DNA of 64,000 bases. Origin: Poriferisodalis sp965221195 (GTDB lineage Bacteria; Actinomycetota; Acidimicrobiia; Acidimicrobiales; Poriferisodalaceae). Shown here piece after piece: positions 1 through 8,603 of this stretch (positions within the stretch are counted from its first letter, which is position 1; each line of letters starts with the position of its first letter). Below the pieces are notes generated by a model that saw only the letters and a list, made by a program, of their open reading frames with translations, was not told the origin of the DNA and made no database searches. The stretch covers positions 434,001-498,000 of the forward strand of contig OZ244864.1 of assembly GCA_965221195.1 (NCBI GenBank). Reading direction: 5' to 3'. The position numbers and the translations under genes are program-made.

Positions 1-101
1 TGTGTCTACAACTAAGTTTTGATTGCAACCAGACGATCAAACAGCAATATCTGACAAACCAGCAATGTCTGAGCAGTGAGCGATCGCCGCCGTCAAGTTG
101 T

Positions 102-2657
102 TCAGCGGAACAGGCCGTCGCCTATGCCTTCGGCTATCTCGCCCATGTCGTAGCCGACATCGCCCCACACTTCAAAGTTGTGCTCGCCTAAGTAGGCAGG
201 GCTGAGACGCTGCGGCTCCCAGCGGCGGCCGTTCCACAGCCCCGGGAACGCGTCAACCGTCCGCTGGCCAAAAACTGCGTGATTGACCGACTGCCAATAA
301 CCACGGGCATCATGCTGAGGGTCATCAGTAAAGATTTGGTGGGCATCTTGGACCGGTCCCGCCGGCACGCCGGCACGCTGCAACGCCTCGGCTGCTTCGG
401 TTGCCGTGCGTGCAGCGGCCCACGAACCCAACGCCGAGTCGATCAGTGTTCGCTGGTCTTGCCGACCTCGTTCAGTCGCCAGCGTCGGATCGTCCAAGCG
501 AGCGTCGCCCAGCAGGCCCACTAGCGCAAGCCACTGCGAGGACTCAGTCACAGACACCGCCACGAACCCGTCGCTGGTTGCATAGACCTCGTTGGGCACA
601 TGATCGGCAATGCCGTCGATGTTGCCTTGCGGCGACGGCGGCACGACTCCCGCCGACTGGCGGACGACGGCAGGCCCGATCGCGTAGGTGCCGATTTCGA
701 GCTGTGCCATGTCGATTCGCTGACCCTCGCCGGTGCGTTCGCGGGCGTATAGCGCCCCGACGGTCGCTGTTGCCGCTGCGAAGCCCGCCAAGTGGTCGTT
801 GAGCGAAAAGCCAGGGCCGACATCGCCCCGATCTGCGAAGTTCGTGAGATGCGTGATGCCGCACACCGCATGCACAGTGGGCGCATAGGAGATGACGTGC
901 CTCCACGGCCCATCATGTCCGCAGCCCGACATAGACACATACACAAGACGAGGGTTCCACTCGTGGACAGTCTCCCAATCGAGGCCCCATGAGTCGAGCA
1001 CTCCGGCGCTGAAGTTCTCGATCAGCACGTCGCAGGTTTCGATCAGCCTGCGGGCAGCAGCGAGAGCTTCTGGGTGCTTCATGTCGAGCGTGGCGCTGCG
1101 CTTCGACCGGTTCCAGACGAAGTAGTAGGGGAAATCGGGCGAGTTGACGATGGTGGAATGCTCTTCGCTCTGCACGCGGATCACGTCCGCGCCTAAATCG
1201 CCAAGCAGTCGAGTGGCTGAAGGTCCCGCCAGCACCCAAGTGAAATCGGCCACTCGGATGCCCTCAAGCGGGCGGCTGGCATCGTCATGCCCACCCACAG
1301 GCGGTACGGACTGGTTCCCGGTGTCGTCGCTGTTCGCCTCGTCAGACGGCGCCGCCCATGTCGCAAGCACATCTTCCAACGGCGTTTCGGTGGCAGCCGG
1401 TGGACTCGGTGCAACTGCCCCTGATCGGCCTGTGTCACTCCAGCGAACCAACCGGCTCGGCACCCGAACCCGGTCCAGCAGGTCAGACACAGGCAGGTCA
1501 ACCCCCTGCGAGCCCGCCCCCGACGAGCACGCCCCCGACGAGCCATCCGACAATGTCGCGTCAGCCGGAGCGACGTCGGCGAAGAACCCTCGATGCGCGA
1601 ACTGTGGGTTGGCGCAGACCTCGGCAATGTCAAGCACGCCACCGAAAGCGACATGGCGTTCTTGGGCATCCCACCACAGTTCGCGCGGATCTCTCGATTG
1701 AACCCAAAGCCGAATGGCATCCATCACGTCGGAAATGTCAGCCAACACGTCGGCCGTGTCGATGCCGAGCCAGCGCCGCGCCTCGCTGGCCGAAGAGTGG
1801 GGACCAGCTTGGATCATCCACTCAAACAACAGATCCGGTGTCGGTGTAGGCGTAATCATCACGTAACCGCCGTCGCCGCCGCTGCACTCTGCTAGGTCGT
1901 ACGCACCCAACCAGTGCAACGCACCCTGACGCGGCGCCACCTTCGGATACGGCAGCAAGTCGTCGAAGAAGTACTGCATGAAGAGGTTCTCAATGGCGCC
2001 AGTGACCGTCTCGTGGACGGAGAGGTCAACATGCGCGCCTCGGCCTGTCGAACGTGCAGACAGCGCAGCGGCCATCGCCGATGTCGCTGCGACAAACCCG
2101 ACAAAGTTGTAGGCCTGCCGACCCCACACATTGAGCGGACGGTCAGCCAAGCCAGTTAGCGCCATGATCCCGCCCATGGCGGCAGCAACCAAGTCTGAGC
2201 CCAGCCAGCTCGCCCGAGGACCAGTGCGACCAAACGGCGTGATCGACACCTGCACGAGTTGGGGGTTGTCGCCAGCCAAGTCGGGATAATCGATACCCAA
2301 GCCCGCCAAACGGCCCGGGCGCTCGGTTTCGATCACCACATGAGCCGACGCTGCCAGCCGTCTGTAGGCCTCAATGCCCTCCTCAATGCCTTCGTCGGTG
2401 TTGAGGTTGACGGCGCAACGGCGCTTGCCGCCGTCGTACCACCAGTCGGCCACACCGCCGTGAGCAGCCGCTGCGGGGTGGCGAAGCGGCAGACCCGCTG
2501 AACCGGTGCCGATGCGCACGACATCAGCACCGAAGGAGGTCAACAGCTTTGTTGCGAACCGGCCTGAGTCGCCAGTTGCGTCAACGACACGCAAACCCGA
2601 CAACGCCCCGTGGGCTGCTGCCGCGCGTCGGCCGGGACGGTCGGAAGTTGAACTCAT
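102..2657 (-). CDS. Tandem CaiB/BaiF family III CoA transferase (fused pair)
   Basis: The product (about 851 aa) holds two complete family III CoA-transferase units in one chain, the first at about residues 20-400 and the second from about 464 to the end. Each has the N-terminal pattern L-x-G-x-R-V-x-D followed by a GADV(V/I)R strand, and each keeps the expected catalytic Asp (GAHVDLS near residue 211, GQRIDMAQ near 649). Such enzymes move CoA between carboxylic acids through an aspartyl-CoA anhydride; the substrate cannot be read from sequence. The frame is open 42 codons further upstream, but I chose the ATG at 2657 because it overlaps the stop of the preceding serine hydrolase gene as ATGA, implying translational coupling. 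Single-domain members are about 400 aa and work as interlocked dimers, so the fusion may act as an intramolecular dimer. Confidence 0.85.
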   Translation of the reverse strand: MSSTSDRPGRRAAAAHGALSGLRVVDATGDSGRFATKLLTSFGADVVRIGTGSAGLPLRHPAAAAHGGVADWWYDGGKRRCAVNLNTDEGIEEGIEAYRRLAASAHVVIETERPGRLAGLGIDYPDLAGDNPQLVQVSITPFGRTGPRASWLGSDLVAAAMGGIMALTGLADRPLNVWGRQAYNFVGFVAATSAMAAALSARSTGRGAHVDLSVHETVTGAIENLFMQYFFDDLLPYPKVAPRQGALHWLGAYDLAECSGGDGGYVMITPTPTPDLLFEWMIQAGPHSSASEARRWLGIDTADVLADISDVMDAIRLWVQSRDPRELWWDAQERHVAFGGVLDIAEVCANPQFAHRGFFADVAPADATLSDGSSGACSSGAGSQGVDLPVSDLLDRVRVPSRLVRWSDTGRSGAVAPSPPAATETPLEDVLATWAAPSDEANSDDTGNQSVPPVGGHDDASRPLEGIRVADFTWVLAGPSATRLLGDLGADVIRVQSEEHSTIVNSPDFPYYFVWNRSKRSATLDMKHPEALAAARRLIETCDVLIENFSAGVLDSWGLDWETVHEWNPRLVYVSMSGCGHDGPWRHVISYAPTVHAVCGITHLTNFADRGDVGPGFSLNDHLAGFAAATATVGALYARERTGEGQRIDMAQLEIGTYAIGPAVVRQSAGVVPPSPQGNIDGIADHVPNEVYATSDGFVAVSVTESSQWLALVGLLGDARLDDPTLATERGRQDQRTLIDSALGSWAAARTATEAAEALQRAGVPAGPVQDAHQIFTDDPQHDARGYWQSVNHAVFGQRTVDAFPGLWNGRRWEPQRLSPAYLGEHNFEVWGDVGYDMGEIAEGIGDGLFR

Positions 2658-3793
2658 GTCGGAGTCGTGCAGAGCCCCGCAAGGCTGTTGATCGCCGTGC
2701 CGCGCCGAGGCTGTCGCACCTCGTGCTCGTCGTAGCCGTTGGTGGTATAGCCGAACGACAGTCCGGTGGCCGGATCGGCCCAAGCCAGTTGCCCGCCGGC
2801 ACCGTTGTGACCGAACGCCATCGGTGACAATGTACGGCCCAAGCCGCGCATGTTTGACATGCCGTCGTCGCCTGCCAAGAACAATCCGATGGAGCGATTG
2901 GCGGGCATACCCATCGGATCAACCATCGAATTGCGCACCTCACCGGTGCCAATCGCCAACATGTCAGGGTCCCACAAGTCATCTGGGTTGTGGAGCAGGC
3001 CTTGGTAGAAAAGCGCCAAGTCAACCGCCGTGCCGAAAGCCCCGCCGCCTGGCACGCCAACCTCGCGCACCGAAGACACGTTGAAGGCCAAGATGGCATC
3101 GGTAGTGACCTCGGTCGCGGGCAGCTCGCGCACGCCAAACGTCGCCTCTAGCTCGTCTGGTGTGGCCGGCTCGCCCACTGCGATCAGCTCAGCGATGCCG
3201 ACCTGATCTTCGGGCGGCAACCCAAGCAAGCGAGGCAACCCCAAAGGCTCGGTCACTCGCTGATGCAGCTCGTCGCGGAAGTCGTTACCGGTTACGGCGT
3301 TGACGATCTCAGCTAACACCCAATGAGCCGAAGTGGGGTGGTATTCGTACCGGGTGCCGGGTTCCCAGTTCAGTCGCCACGCAGCCATCACTTCAAGCCG
3401 CGACTTGGAGGTGTCCCACTGCGGCGGCCCGAGCCGTGCGTGCGGGAAGCCGGAAGTGTGCAGCATGACTTGGGAGACCGTGATCCCATCTTTGCCGTTG
3501 AGACCGAATTGCGGCACGTAGCTCGCAGCAGGAGCATTGAGATCTACCAGTCCTTCGCTGATGAGCTGCCACACCATTGAGGCAATGAACGGTTTGGTGG
3601 CCGAGAAAATGCAGTAGCGGGTGTCGTCGGTGGCGTCCCCCAGCGTGGTCTGGGCCACGATCTCGCCTTCGAAACCGACGGCCACTTGACAGCTCGGCAA
3701 CAGCCCAGACTCGATCTCTTGTCGACAGCGGGCCAGCAGCGCCTCAATACGGGGCTGTTGAATACTGGATGCGGATTTTGCGAAAGTGTTCAT
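2654..3793 (-). CDS. Beta-lactamase-family serine hydrolase (class C/EstB-like)
   Basis: This 379-aa protein has the S-x-x-K nucleophile motif of the class C beta-lactamase/esterase clan as S64-A-T-K67, a Tyr-containing motif starting at Y151, and a C-terminal GHNGAGG segment replacing the KTG triad, as is usual in EstB-type esterases and transesterases. No signal peptide is visible, so it is probably cytoplasmic, which argues against a cell-wall role. It precedes the tandem CoA transferase with a 4-base overlap, so the two probably serve one catabolic or acyl-transfer pathway. The natural ester or amide substrate is unknown. Confidence 0.85.
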   Translation of the reverse strand: MNTFAKSASSIQQPRIEALLARCRQEIESGLLPSCQVAVGFEGEIVAQTTLGDATDDTRYCIFSATKPFIASMVWQLISEGLVDLNAPAASYVPQFGLNGKDGITVSQVMLHTSGFPHARLGPPQWDTSKSRLEVMAAWRLNWEPGTRYEYHPTSAHWVLAEIVNAVTGNDFRDELHQRVTEPLGLPRLLGLPPEDQVGIAELIAVGEPATPDELEATFGVRELPATEVTTDAILAFNVSSVREVGVPGGGAFGTAVDLALFYQGLLHNPDDLWDPDMLAIGTGEVRNSMVDPMGMPANRSIGLFLAGDDGMSNMRGLGRTLSPMAFGHNGAGGQLAWADPATGLSFGYTTNGYDEHEVRQPRRGTAINSLAGLCTTPT

Positions 3794-3820
3794 GGCCTTG
3801 GCTTAGCACGGCAAGCTCGT

Positions 3821-5806
3821 TCAGCGGTAAGCGACGGGTATGCCCTCATTCGTGTAGGTGACTTGAGGGTCCCACAGCAACCAGTCGGTGATGCCGAGAT
3901 CTCTTGCCGCGTCGATCTGAGCACGCACTTCATCGGGGCCGTAGCTCACCCGCATCGAGAAATCTTGCAGCCACGGCACAACGGCTGTGTTGGAGTCCGC
4001 AAGCACGCTCTGGAACTGCGCGAGCGATGCCTTGGTGATGTCGTACGGCTGCGCCTCAGGGTGAGCCACCCCGTACTCTCCCCGGCCCCAGTGAGACGGG
4101 TAGACCATTGGGGCTACATAGTCGACGTGGTCGGACATAGCGCCGATGTCCTGTGCCACCCATTCGCCGCGGTCCGCTGCAATGCCAAACACGGAGACAC
4201 CGTGAAACACCTCCGCCTCGCGCAACATAGAACCCGCCTCAGCGAGGAAGCTCACAATGACAGGCGACGGGTCGCTGCCGTCCCAGCCGGGAATCCGCAT
4301 GCTGTCGAGATCGCCTTCGGGCCGACGCATGTAGTCCCACAAGATGTCGTCGATGCCGGCCGCTGCCGCCTCAGCCGCTATGGCCAGGTTGTACTGCCGG
4401 ATGATCGGATGATTGAAGTTGGTGAATCCGCCGTATTTTGCTAAGGGACGTCCATCGGGGGTCTGCAGCACCCAGTCGAGGTTTCCGTTAGCAACGGCAT
4501 AGCGAGTGAGCACCGGGTCGTTGAAGGCCACGATCCGTCCGATCACCCGCACTCCCATGCTGTGCAGCTCGTCGATGGCGGTCTTGAGGTTGAACAGGCC
4601 TTGGGTTGCACCTGAGAGCCGAGCAAGCGGGATGTCTGACGCGTAGCCGATGCGCCCGTTCTCGTCCTTGAGATCAAGCTGGACGGTGTTGATGCGGCCC
4701 TGTTCGATGAGATCCACCACCGACGAGCGCAGCCCGTCATGGTCCCAAGCAGCAGCAGTGACATGGACCCCTGTGGTGTGCGGGTAGCCGATCGGCACGA
4801 TGACATCAAAGGTCGTGCTGTTGCCCGCCGCATCGGCCGCCACCACTGGAATTGGTCCACCGGGCGCCTTAGGCAAGGTGAGGCTGAACGCCCCGGTAGA
4901 AGTGTCGATCTGCTGGTCGCCGATCTGCAGCGAAGCACCTGCCTCAACGGTGCCAGCCAAGACCACCGACTCGCCCAGCATTACCGGATCGAGGATTCGA
5001 GGCAATTCCACAACGGGAGGTGTGCCGTCGACGCTGAACGACACCGCTGCTTGGGCTGTGCCGAAAAACCGCCGGTCAACATCTAGCGTCACGACATGCG
5101 TGCCTTCGGCTAGTCCGGGCACCGGCCACACAAGCGAGTTGCCGTAACGCTGCACACCGCTGACCGGGAGGTCGTTGAGCAGCAGCTGGGCCGAGCCGAT
5201 GTCGGCACCGCCCACAGTGAACTCAAGCACGGTCTCATCGGCTTGGTCGGGGCGCAGCATCGCACCTTCACTGACGCCTGAGATGCTGATCTGCGTGGCG
5301 CGCAATGCGCTCAGGGCCACAAGACCGACCCCCGTCACTGCGACCACCAGCAAACCCGCAAGCAACAGTCGGACGTTGCGGCTCTGCGGAAGCGGCCCTG
5401 CGAGGTCGGTGACGGCACGGTCGGCCACCCGCTGGGCGCGGCGGCTGAGTCCCGTCGCATACATCGGTGTTTCCGTCTTGGGCGGTCGCCACGGCAGGCC
5501 CCAGCCTTCAGCCGGATCGCTAGGGAGGGTCGAAGCCTCGACATCTTGGGGTAAATCAGCTTCGTTGCCCACTAGAGACGGTCCGACTTCGTGACCATGC
5601 ACAGTGAGCGACCAACGAAGACCGCTGAGGCCCGGCACAGACCCAATCGGTGCAGCAATGCCGGCATGCTGCAAGGTCACGAGCGATGCCAGCACAGTCG
5701 GGCGGTCTAGAGATGCTGACGCGCTGATCTGGCCGATCTCGGCCGTCCCGCCACGGGCGAGAAGCTCACGAAGAATGTGCCTGTCAGCCGGCGCCATCAA
5801 CGGCAT
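3821..5806 (-). CDS. Membrane-anchored DUF4015 putative glycoside hydrolase
   Basis: The 661-aa protein starts with a winged-helix-like segment (about residues 5-70), followed by one hydrophobic helix at about 145-172, two Ig-like beta regions (about 180-335), and a C-terminal TIM-barrel-like domain from about 339 to the end that matches the DUF4015 family of putative glycoside hydrolases. In that domain the segments WDHDGLR, LDLKDENG and DDILWDYMRRPEG carry clustered acidic residues typical of the family. The predicted layout is cytoplasmic N-terminus, one membrane pass, extracytoplasmic hydrolase domain. The winged helix with an external catalytic or sensor domain is uncommon and could link a wall signal to transcription. 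Met4 is an alternative start. Confidence 0.7.
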   Translation of the reverse strand: MPLMAPADRHILRELLARGGTAEIGQISASASLDRPTVLASLVTLQHAGIAAPIGSVPGLSGLRWSLTVHGHEVGPSLVGNEADLPQDVEASTLPSDPAEGWGLPWRPPKTETPMYATGLSRRAQRVADRAVTDLAGPLPQSRNVRLLLAGLLVVAVTGVGLVALSALRATQISISGVSEGAMLRPDQADETVLEFTVGGADIGSAQLLLNDLPVSGVQRYGNSLVWPVPGLAEGTHVVTLDVDRRFFGTAQAAVSFSVDGTPPVVELPRILDPVMLGESVVLAGTVEAGASLQIGDQQIDTSTGAFSLTLPKAPGGPIPVVAADAAGNSTTFDVIVPIGYPHTTGVHVTAAAWDHDGLRSSVVDLIEQGRINTVQLDLKDENGRIGYASDIPLARLSGATQGLFNLKTAIDELHSMGVRVIGRIVAFNDPVLTRYAVANGNLDWVLQTPDGRPLAKYGGFTNFNHPIIRQYNLAIAAEAAAAGIDDILWDYMRRPEGDLDSMRIPGWDGSDPSPVIVSFLAEAGSMLREAEVFHGVSVFGIAADRGEWVAQDIGAMSDHVDYVAPMVYPSHWGRGEYGVAHPEAQPYDITKASLAQFQSVLADSNTAVVPWLQDFSMRVSYGPDEVRAQIDAARDLGITDWLLWDPQVTYTNEGIPVAYR

Positions 5807-5814
5807 CGGCAGAT

Positions 5815-5890
5815 TCTATTGAATCCGCCCTGCGGGATTCGATCAGAAGCCAGCCAGAAGCTGGGCCGTTCAGCCGAGCCGTTCAGTCAG
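5815..5890. repeat. Hairpin and short GCCGTTCAG repeats between queF and the DUF4015 gene
   Basis: The gap holds an imperfect inverted repeat (GAATCCGC paired with GCGGGATTC, about 5821-5840) and three copies of a GCCGTTCAG-like unit around 5865-5900. The hairpin may end queF transcription, but no clear T-run follows it on the minus strand. Confidence 0.35.
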
Positions 5891-5895
5891 GCCGT

Positions 5896-6264
5896 TCAGC
5901 CGAGCGAAGCTGGGTCTGGGTGCTGTGCGGTGACCGTCGTGGTGACACCACCTCGCACCAGCCAGTGCGTCTGTACAACGATCTGCTTGGGTGCCACAGC
6001 TGCGACCAGATCATCAAGGATCCGGTTGGTGACGGTTTCATGGTGGACGGGTTCGTCTCGATAGCTCCACAGATAGAGCTTCAACGATTTCAACTCAACG
6101 ATGCGGCGGTCGGGGATGTAGGCGATCTCGACGGTGGCGTAGTCGGGCTGACCTGTTACCGGGCAGACGCAGGTCAGCTCGGGCGTGGTACAGCGCACTT
6201 CGTAGTCGCGGTCTGGGTACGGATCTTCGAGCGCAATGAGTTCTTTGGACGGTTCACTTGCCAT
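5896..6264 (-). CDS. queF: NADPH-dependent 7-cyano-7-deazaguanine reductase QueF
   Basis: This 122-aa protein matches the short monofunctional QueF type, which reduces preQ0 to preQ1 in queuosine synthesis in the cytoplasm. It shows the catalytic-Cys region CVCPVTGQPD (the Cys before P-V-T forms the thioimide with preQ0), the QueF signature around VELKSLKLYLWSYR, and the HHETVTNRI segment that shapes the substrate pocket. The other queuosine genes (queC, queD, queE) are not in the window. It is transcribed away from the GuaB-like gene's 3' end with a roughly 115-bp spacer. Confidence 0.93.
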   Translation of the reverse strand: MASEPSKELIALEDPYPDRDYEVRCTTPELTCVCPVTGQPDYATVEIAYIPDRRIVELKSLKLYLWSYRDEPVHHETVTNRILDDLVAAVAPKQIVVQTHWLVRGGVTTTVTAQHPDPASLG

Positions 6265-6379
6265 GATGGGCCTCCTTGATCTATTGGCGCTGCAGCCCAG
6301 TAACGCGGTCGCGTGCTGGGGGCCAGTTGCTGTGGCCTAGTTGCTGTGGCCTATTTGCTCGGGTCCTGGGCTGGGGCTT

Positions 6380-7474
6380 TCAGTACGACAGGGTGGCGTG
6401 CGGCGTGTTCTCCACCAACCCGAGCGGTGTCACCGATACGAAGGTTGCCCGCTCGGTGAATTCTGTCAATGTGCGAGCGTTGGTGTAACTCATTGCACTA
6501 CGCAGCCCGGCCATCAGTTCGCCGATCAGCTTGCCCGCCTCACCCCGGTAGGGCACGGTGCCCTCTATGCCTTCGGCTGCCCGTTGCTCAAAGTACTCAT
6601 CGTCAATCTCTTCGCCGTGACGCTCAGCCCGGGCCTCAATGGCCTCAAAGCTCGCCATGCCTCGTATCCGCTTGCGTAGCCCGTGAGGACCTTGCTCAAC
6701 CTCGCCTGGGCTTTCTTTGGTTCCCGCCAGCATGCTGCCGATCATCACGGTCTGCGCGCCAACCGCGAGCGCCTTGGCGATATCGCCGGAATTCCTGATG
6801 CCGCCGTCTGCGATAACCGGAACGTCGAATCCGGCGTCGGCCAACGCCATCACTGCGGTGTCGATGGCGCTGAGCTGCGGCACGCCGACTCCCGCCACCA
6901 GCCGGGTGGTGCAGACACCGCCCGGTCCGACTCCGACTTTGATCGCGTCGGCACCGGCTTGGGCCATGTCGACCGCTCCGGCGGCTGTCGCGACATTTCC
7001 CGCGATCACGTCGATGCCGTCGAAGCGTTCTTTCAACCGACGCACACTGTCGATGGCGTGATCGGCGTGACCGTGCGCGATGTCCAACACGAGTGCATCG
7101 GCCCCTGCGTCGGCGAGCGCCTGGGCCCGGTCTGCCATGTCGTGGTCGGTGCCGACCGCGCCGCCTGTGACCAACGCACCGCTGTTGGCCTCTTTCGCCG
7201 CAGCGGTTTTCACCGCAGCGATCTGGGCTGCTTGAGCGTCGATCGGCATGAAACGGTGGACAATGCCGGCACCGCCGAGACGTGCCATGGCGATCGCCAT
7301 CTCGTGCTCGCAGACCGTGTCCATGTTGGCGGCTACTACCGGCAAGTCCAGCTCGATGCGGCGAGATAGGCGGGTGCGGACCGATACATGGCTGCGGCTG
7401 CGTATCGACGATCGTTGCGGCACGATCAGCACGTCGTCGAAGGTCAGTCCTGTTTGCAAGTCGCGCAGTTTCAT
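6380..7474 (-). CDS. IMP dehydrogenase/GMP reductase family enzyme without CBS domains
   Basis: The chosen product is 364 aa, a TIM barrel of the IMPDH/GMPR family. The catalytic loop GPGGVCTTR contains the nucleophile Cys188, and the phosphate-binding segments (VIADGGIRNSGDI and MIGSMLAGT) are present. No CBS pair interrupts the barrel, as in actinobacterial GuaB1-type proteins and GMP reductases, so it could interconvert GMP and IMP rather than make XMP. The frame is open to 7579, but the family N-terminus MKLRDLQTGLTFDDVL begins at the ATG at 7474. That leaves only 28 bp to the divergent yceI-like start, so the promoters must overlap or transcripts are nearly leaderless. Confidence 0.88.
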   Translation of the reverse strand: MKLRDLQTGLTFDDVLIVPQRSSIRSRSHVSVRTRLSRRIELDLPVVAANMDTVCEHEMAIAMARLGGAGIVHRFMPIDAQAAQIAAVKTAAAKEANSGALVTGGAVGTDHDMADRAQALADAGADALVLDIAHGHADHAIDSVRRLKERFDGIDVIAGNVATAAGAVDMAQAGADAIKVGVGPGGVCTTRLVAGVGVPQLSAIDTAVMALADAGFDVPVIADGGIRNSGDIAKALAVGAQTVMIGSMLAGTKESPGEVEQGPHGLRKRIRGMASFEAIEARAERHGEEIDDEYFEQRAAEGIEGTVPYRGEAGKLIGELMAGLRSAMSYTNARTLTEFTERATFVSVTPLGLVENTPHATLSY

Positions 7475-7502
7475 CAGCAACCCCAAGCTACCGTGACACG
7501 CC

Positions 7503-8375
7503 ATGAGTCGCCGGCGCCGAACGCTGCTTACCGTCGGCGTGTTGCTGGCGATTATCGCCGCAGCGGCGGCTTTCGGCATCTGGCGGATGCTTGGCGATGC
7601 CCCTGAAGAAGTCAGCTTGGCAGAAGCCGTTGAAGTCGCCGCGCAGTCTCAGCAAAATGCCGCGCAAAATGCTGCATCCGCTGTAACAACAGCAACGACT
7701 GGCGAGGATGCCGACAGCAACGACAGTGTCGCTGCACCAGTCGGCAACGGCGAAGGCGAAGCGCCTAGCTCCTCTGAAGTGTCTGGGTCTTCTGATGCGT
7801 CTGCTGCGGCAACTGACGAGCTGGACGGCACCTGGGTCGTAGACACCGAGACAGGAGATTTCAATCTCGCTGAGGCGACTGGCTCATTTGCCGGTTTCCG
7901 CGTTGAAGAGGAACTCGCCGGCATCGGTGCTTTCACTGCCGTGGGGCGCACCGGCGGCGTGAGCGGCACCATGAAGATTGAAGACGAGCAGGTGACCTCA
8001 GTTGAGATCGCCGTTGATCTCACCACGCTGGCAACCGACGATCGCAGACGCGATAGTGCAGTGCAGCGGGCCTTGGGCACAGCACAGCATCCGACGGCGA
8101 CATTTTCGCTCACCGAACCGTTCGGCATCGCTGGTGCCGCCGACAGCGGCGACGCAATCAACCTCTCCACAATGGGCGACCTAACCGTGCGCGGCATCAC
8201 CCAGCCGGTGACGGTCAACGTTGAAGCCCAGCTCGTCGGCAGCCTCATCGCTGTGGTCGGCTCAGTAGAAATCACCTTCGCGGACTTTGACGTGACAGTG
8301 CCGCAAGTCCCGATCGTCCTGTCTGCTGAAGACCACGGGATAATGGAGTTCTTGCTGCTGTTCCGGCGCTCTTGA
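7503..8375 (+). CDS. Secreted/anchored YceI-domain protein
   Basis: This 290-aa protein begins MSRRRR followed by one hydrophobic helix (about residues 8-28), a Ser/Ala/Glu-rich linker (about 40-105), and a YceI lipid-binding domain from about 108 to the end. The YceI strands can be followed as GTWVVDT, then FRVEEELA, then a C-terminal VPQVPIVLSAEDHGIMEFLLLF. YceI domains form lipocalin-like barrels that bind isoprenoid chains in the periplasm or at the outside of the membrane. Its stop codon lies inside the first hairpin of a 35-bp repeat array. It diverges from the GuaB-like gene. Confidence 0.85.
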   Translation: MSRRRRTLLTVGVLLAIIAAAAAFGIWRMLGDAPEEVSLAEAVEVAAQSQQNAAQNAASAVTTATTGEDADSNDSVAAPVGNGEGEAPSSSEVSGSSDASAAATDELDGTWVVDTETGDFNLAEATGSFAGFRVEEELAGIGAFTAVGRTGGVSGTMKIEDEQVTSVEIAVDLTTLATDDRRRDSAVQRALGTAQHPTATFSLTEPFGIAGAADSGDAINLSTMGDLTVRGITQPVTVNVEAQLVGSLIAVVGSVEITFADFDVTVPQVPIVLSAEDHGIMEFLLLFRRS

Positions 8376-8570
8376 GCGCCGGAACCAACCAGAACGGCCG
8401 GCGCTCTTGAGCGCCGGAACCAACCAGAACGGCCGGCGCTCTTGAGCGCCGGAACCAAACAGAACGGCCGGCGCCCTTGAGCATCGGAACCAAACAGAAC
8501 GGCCGACACCCCTGAGCGCCGGAACCAACCAGAACGGCCGACACCCTTGAACGCCGGAACCAACCAGACA
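8361..8570. repeat. Six tandem 35-bp units, each with a hairpin core
   Basis: Six head-to-tail units of exactly 35 bp start at 8361, 8396, 8431, 8466, 8501 and 8536. The first three carry a perfect inverted repeat (CCGGCGCTC, TT, GAGCGCCGG) followed by AACCAACCAGAAC; the last three drift in the stem. The first hairpin contains the yceI-like stop codon in its loop. The array sits between two convergent genes, so it probably works as a two-way transcription terminator or mRNA 3' stabiliser. There are no spacers, so it is not a CRISPR array. Confidence 0.9.
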
Positions 8571-8603
8571 AAGCATCCGGGGCTTGGGCTAGTTGTGTTT
8601 GGG

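Noticed and set aside
8361..8570. CRISPR-like array
   Set aside because: The 35-bp units are directly adjacent with no unique spacers, and no cas gene is near.
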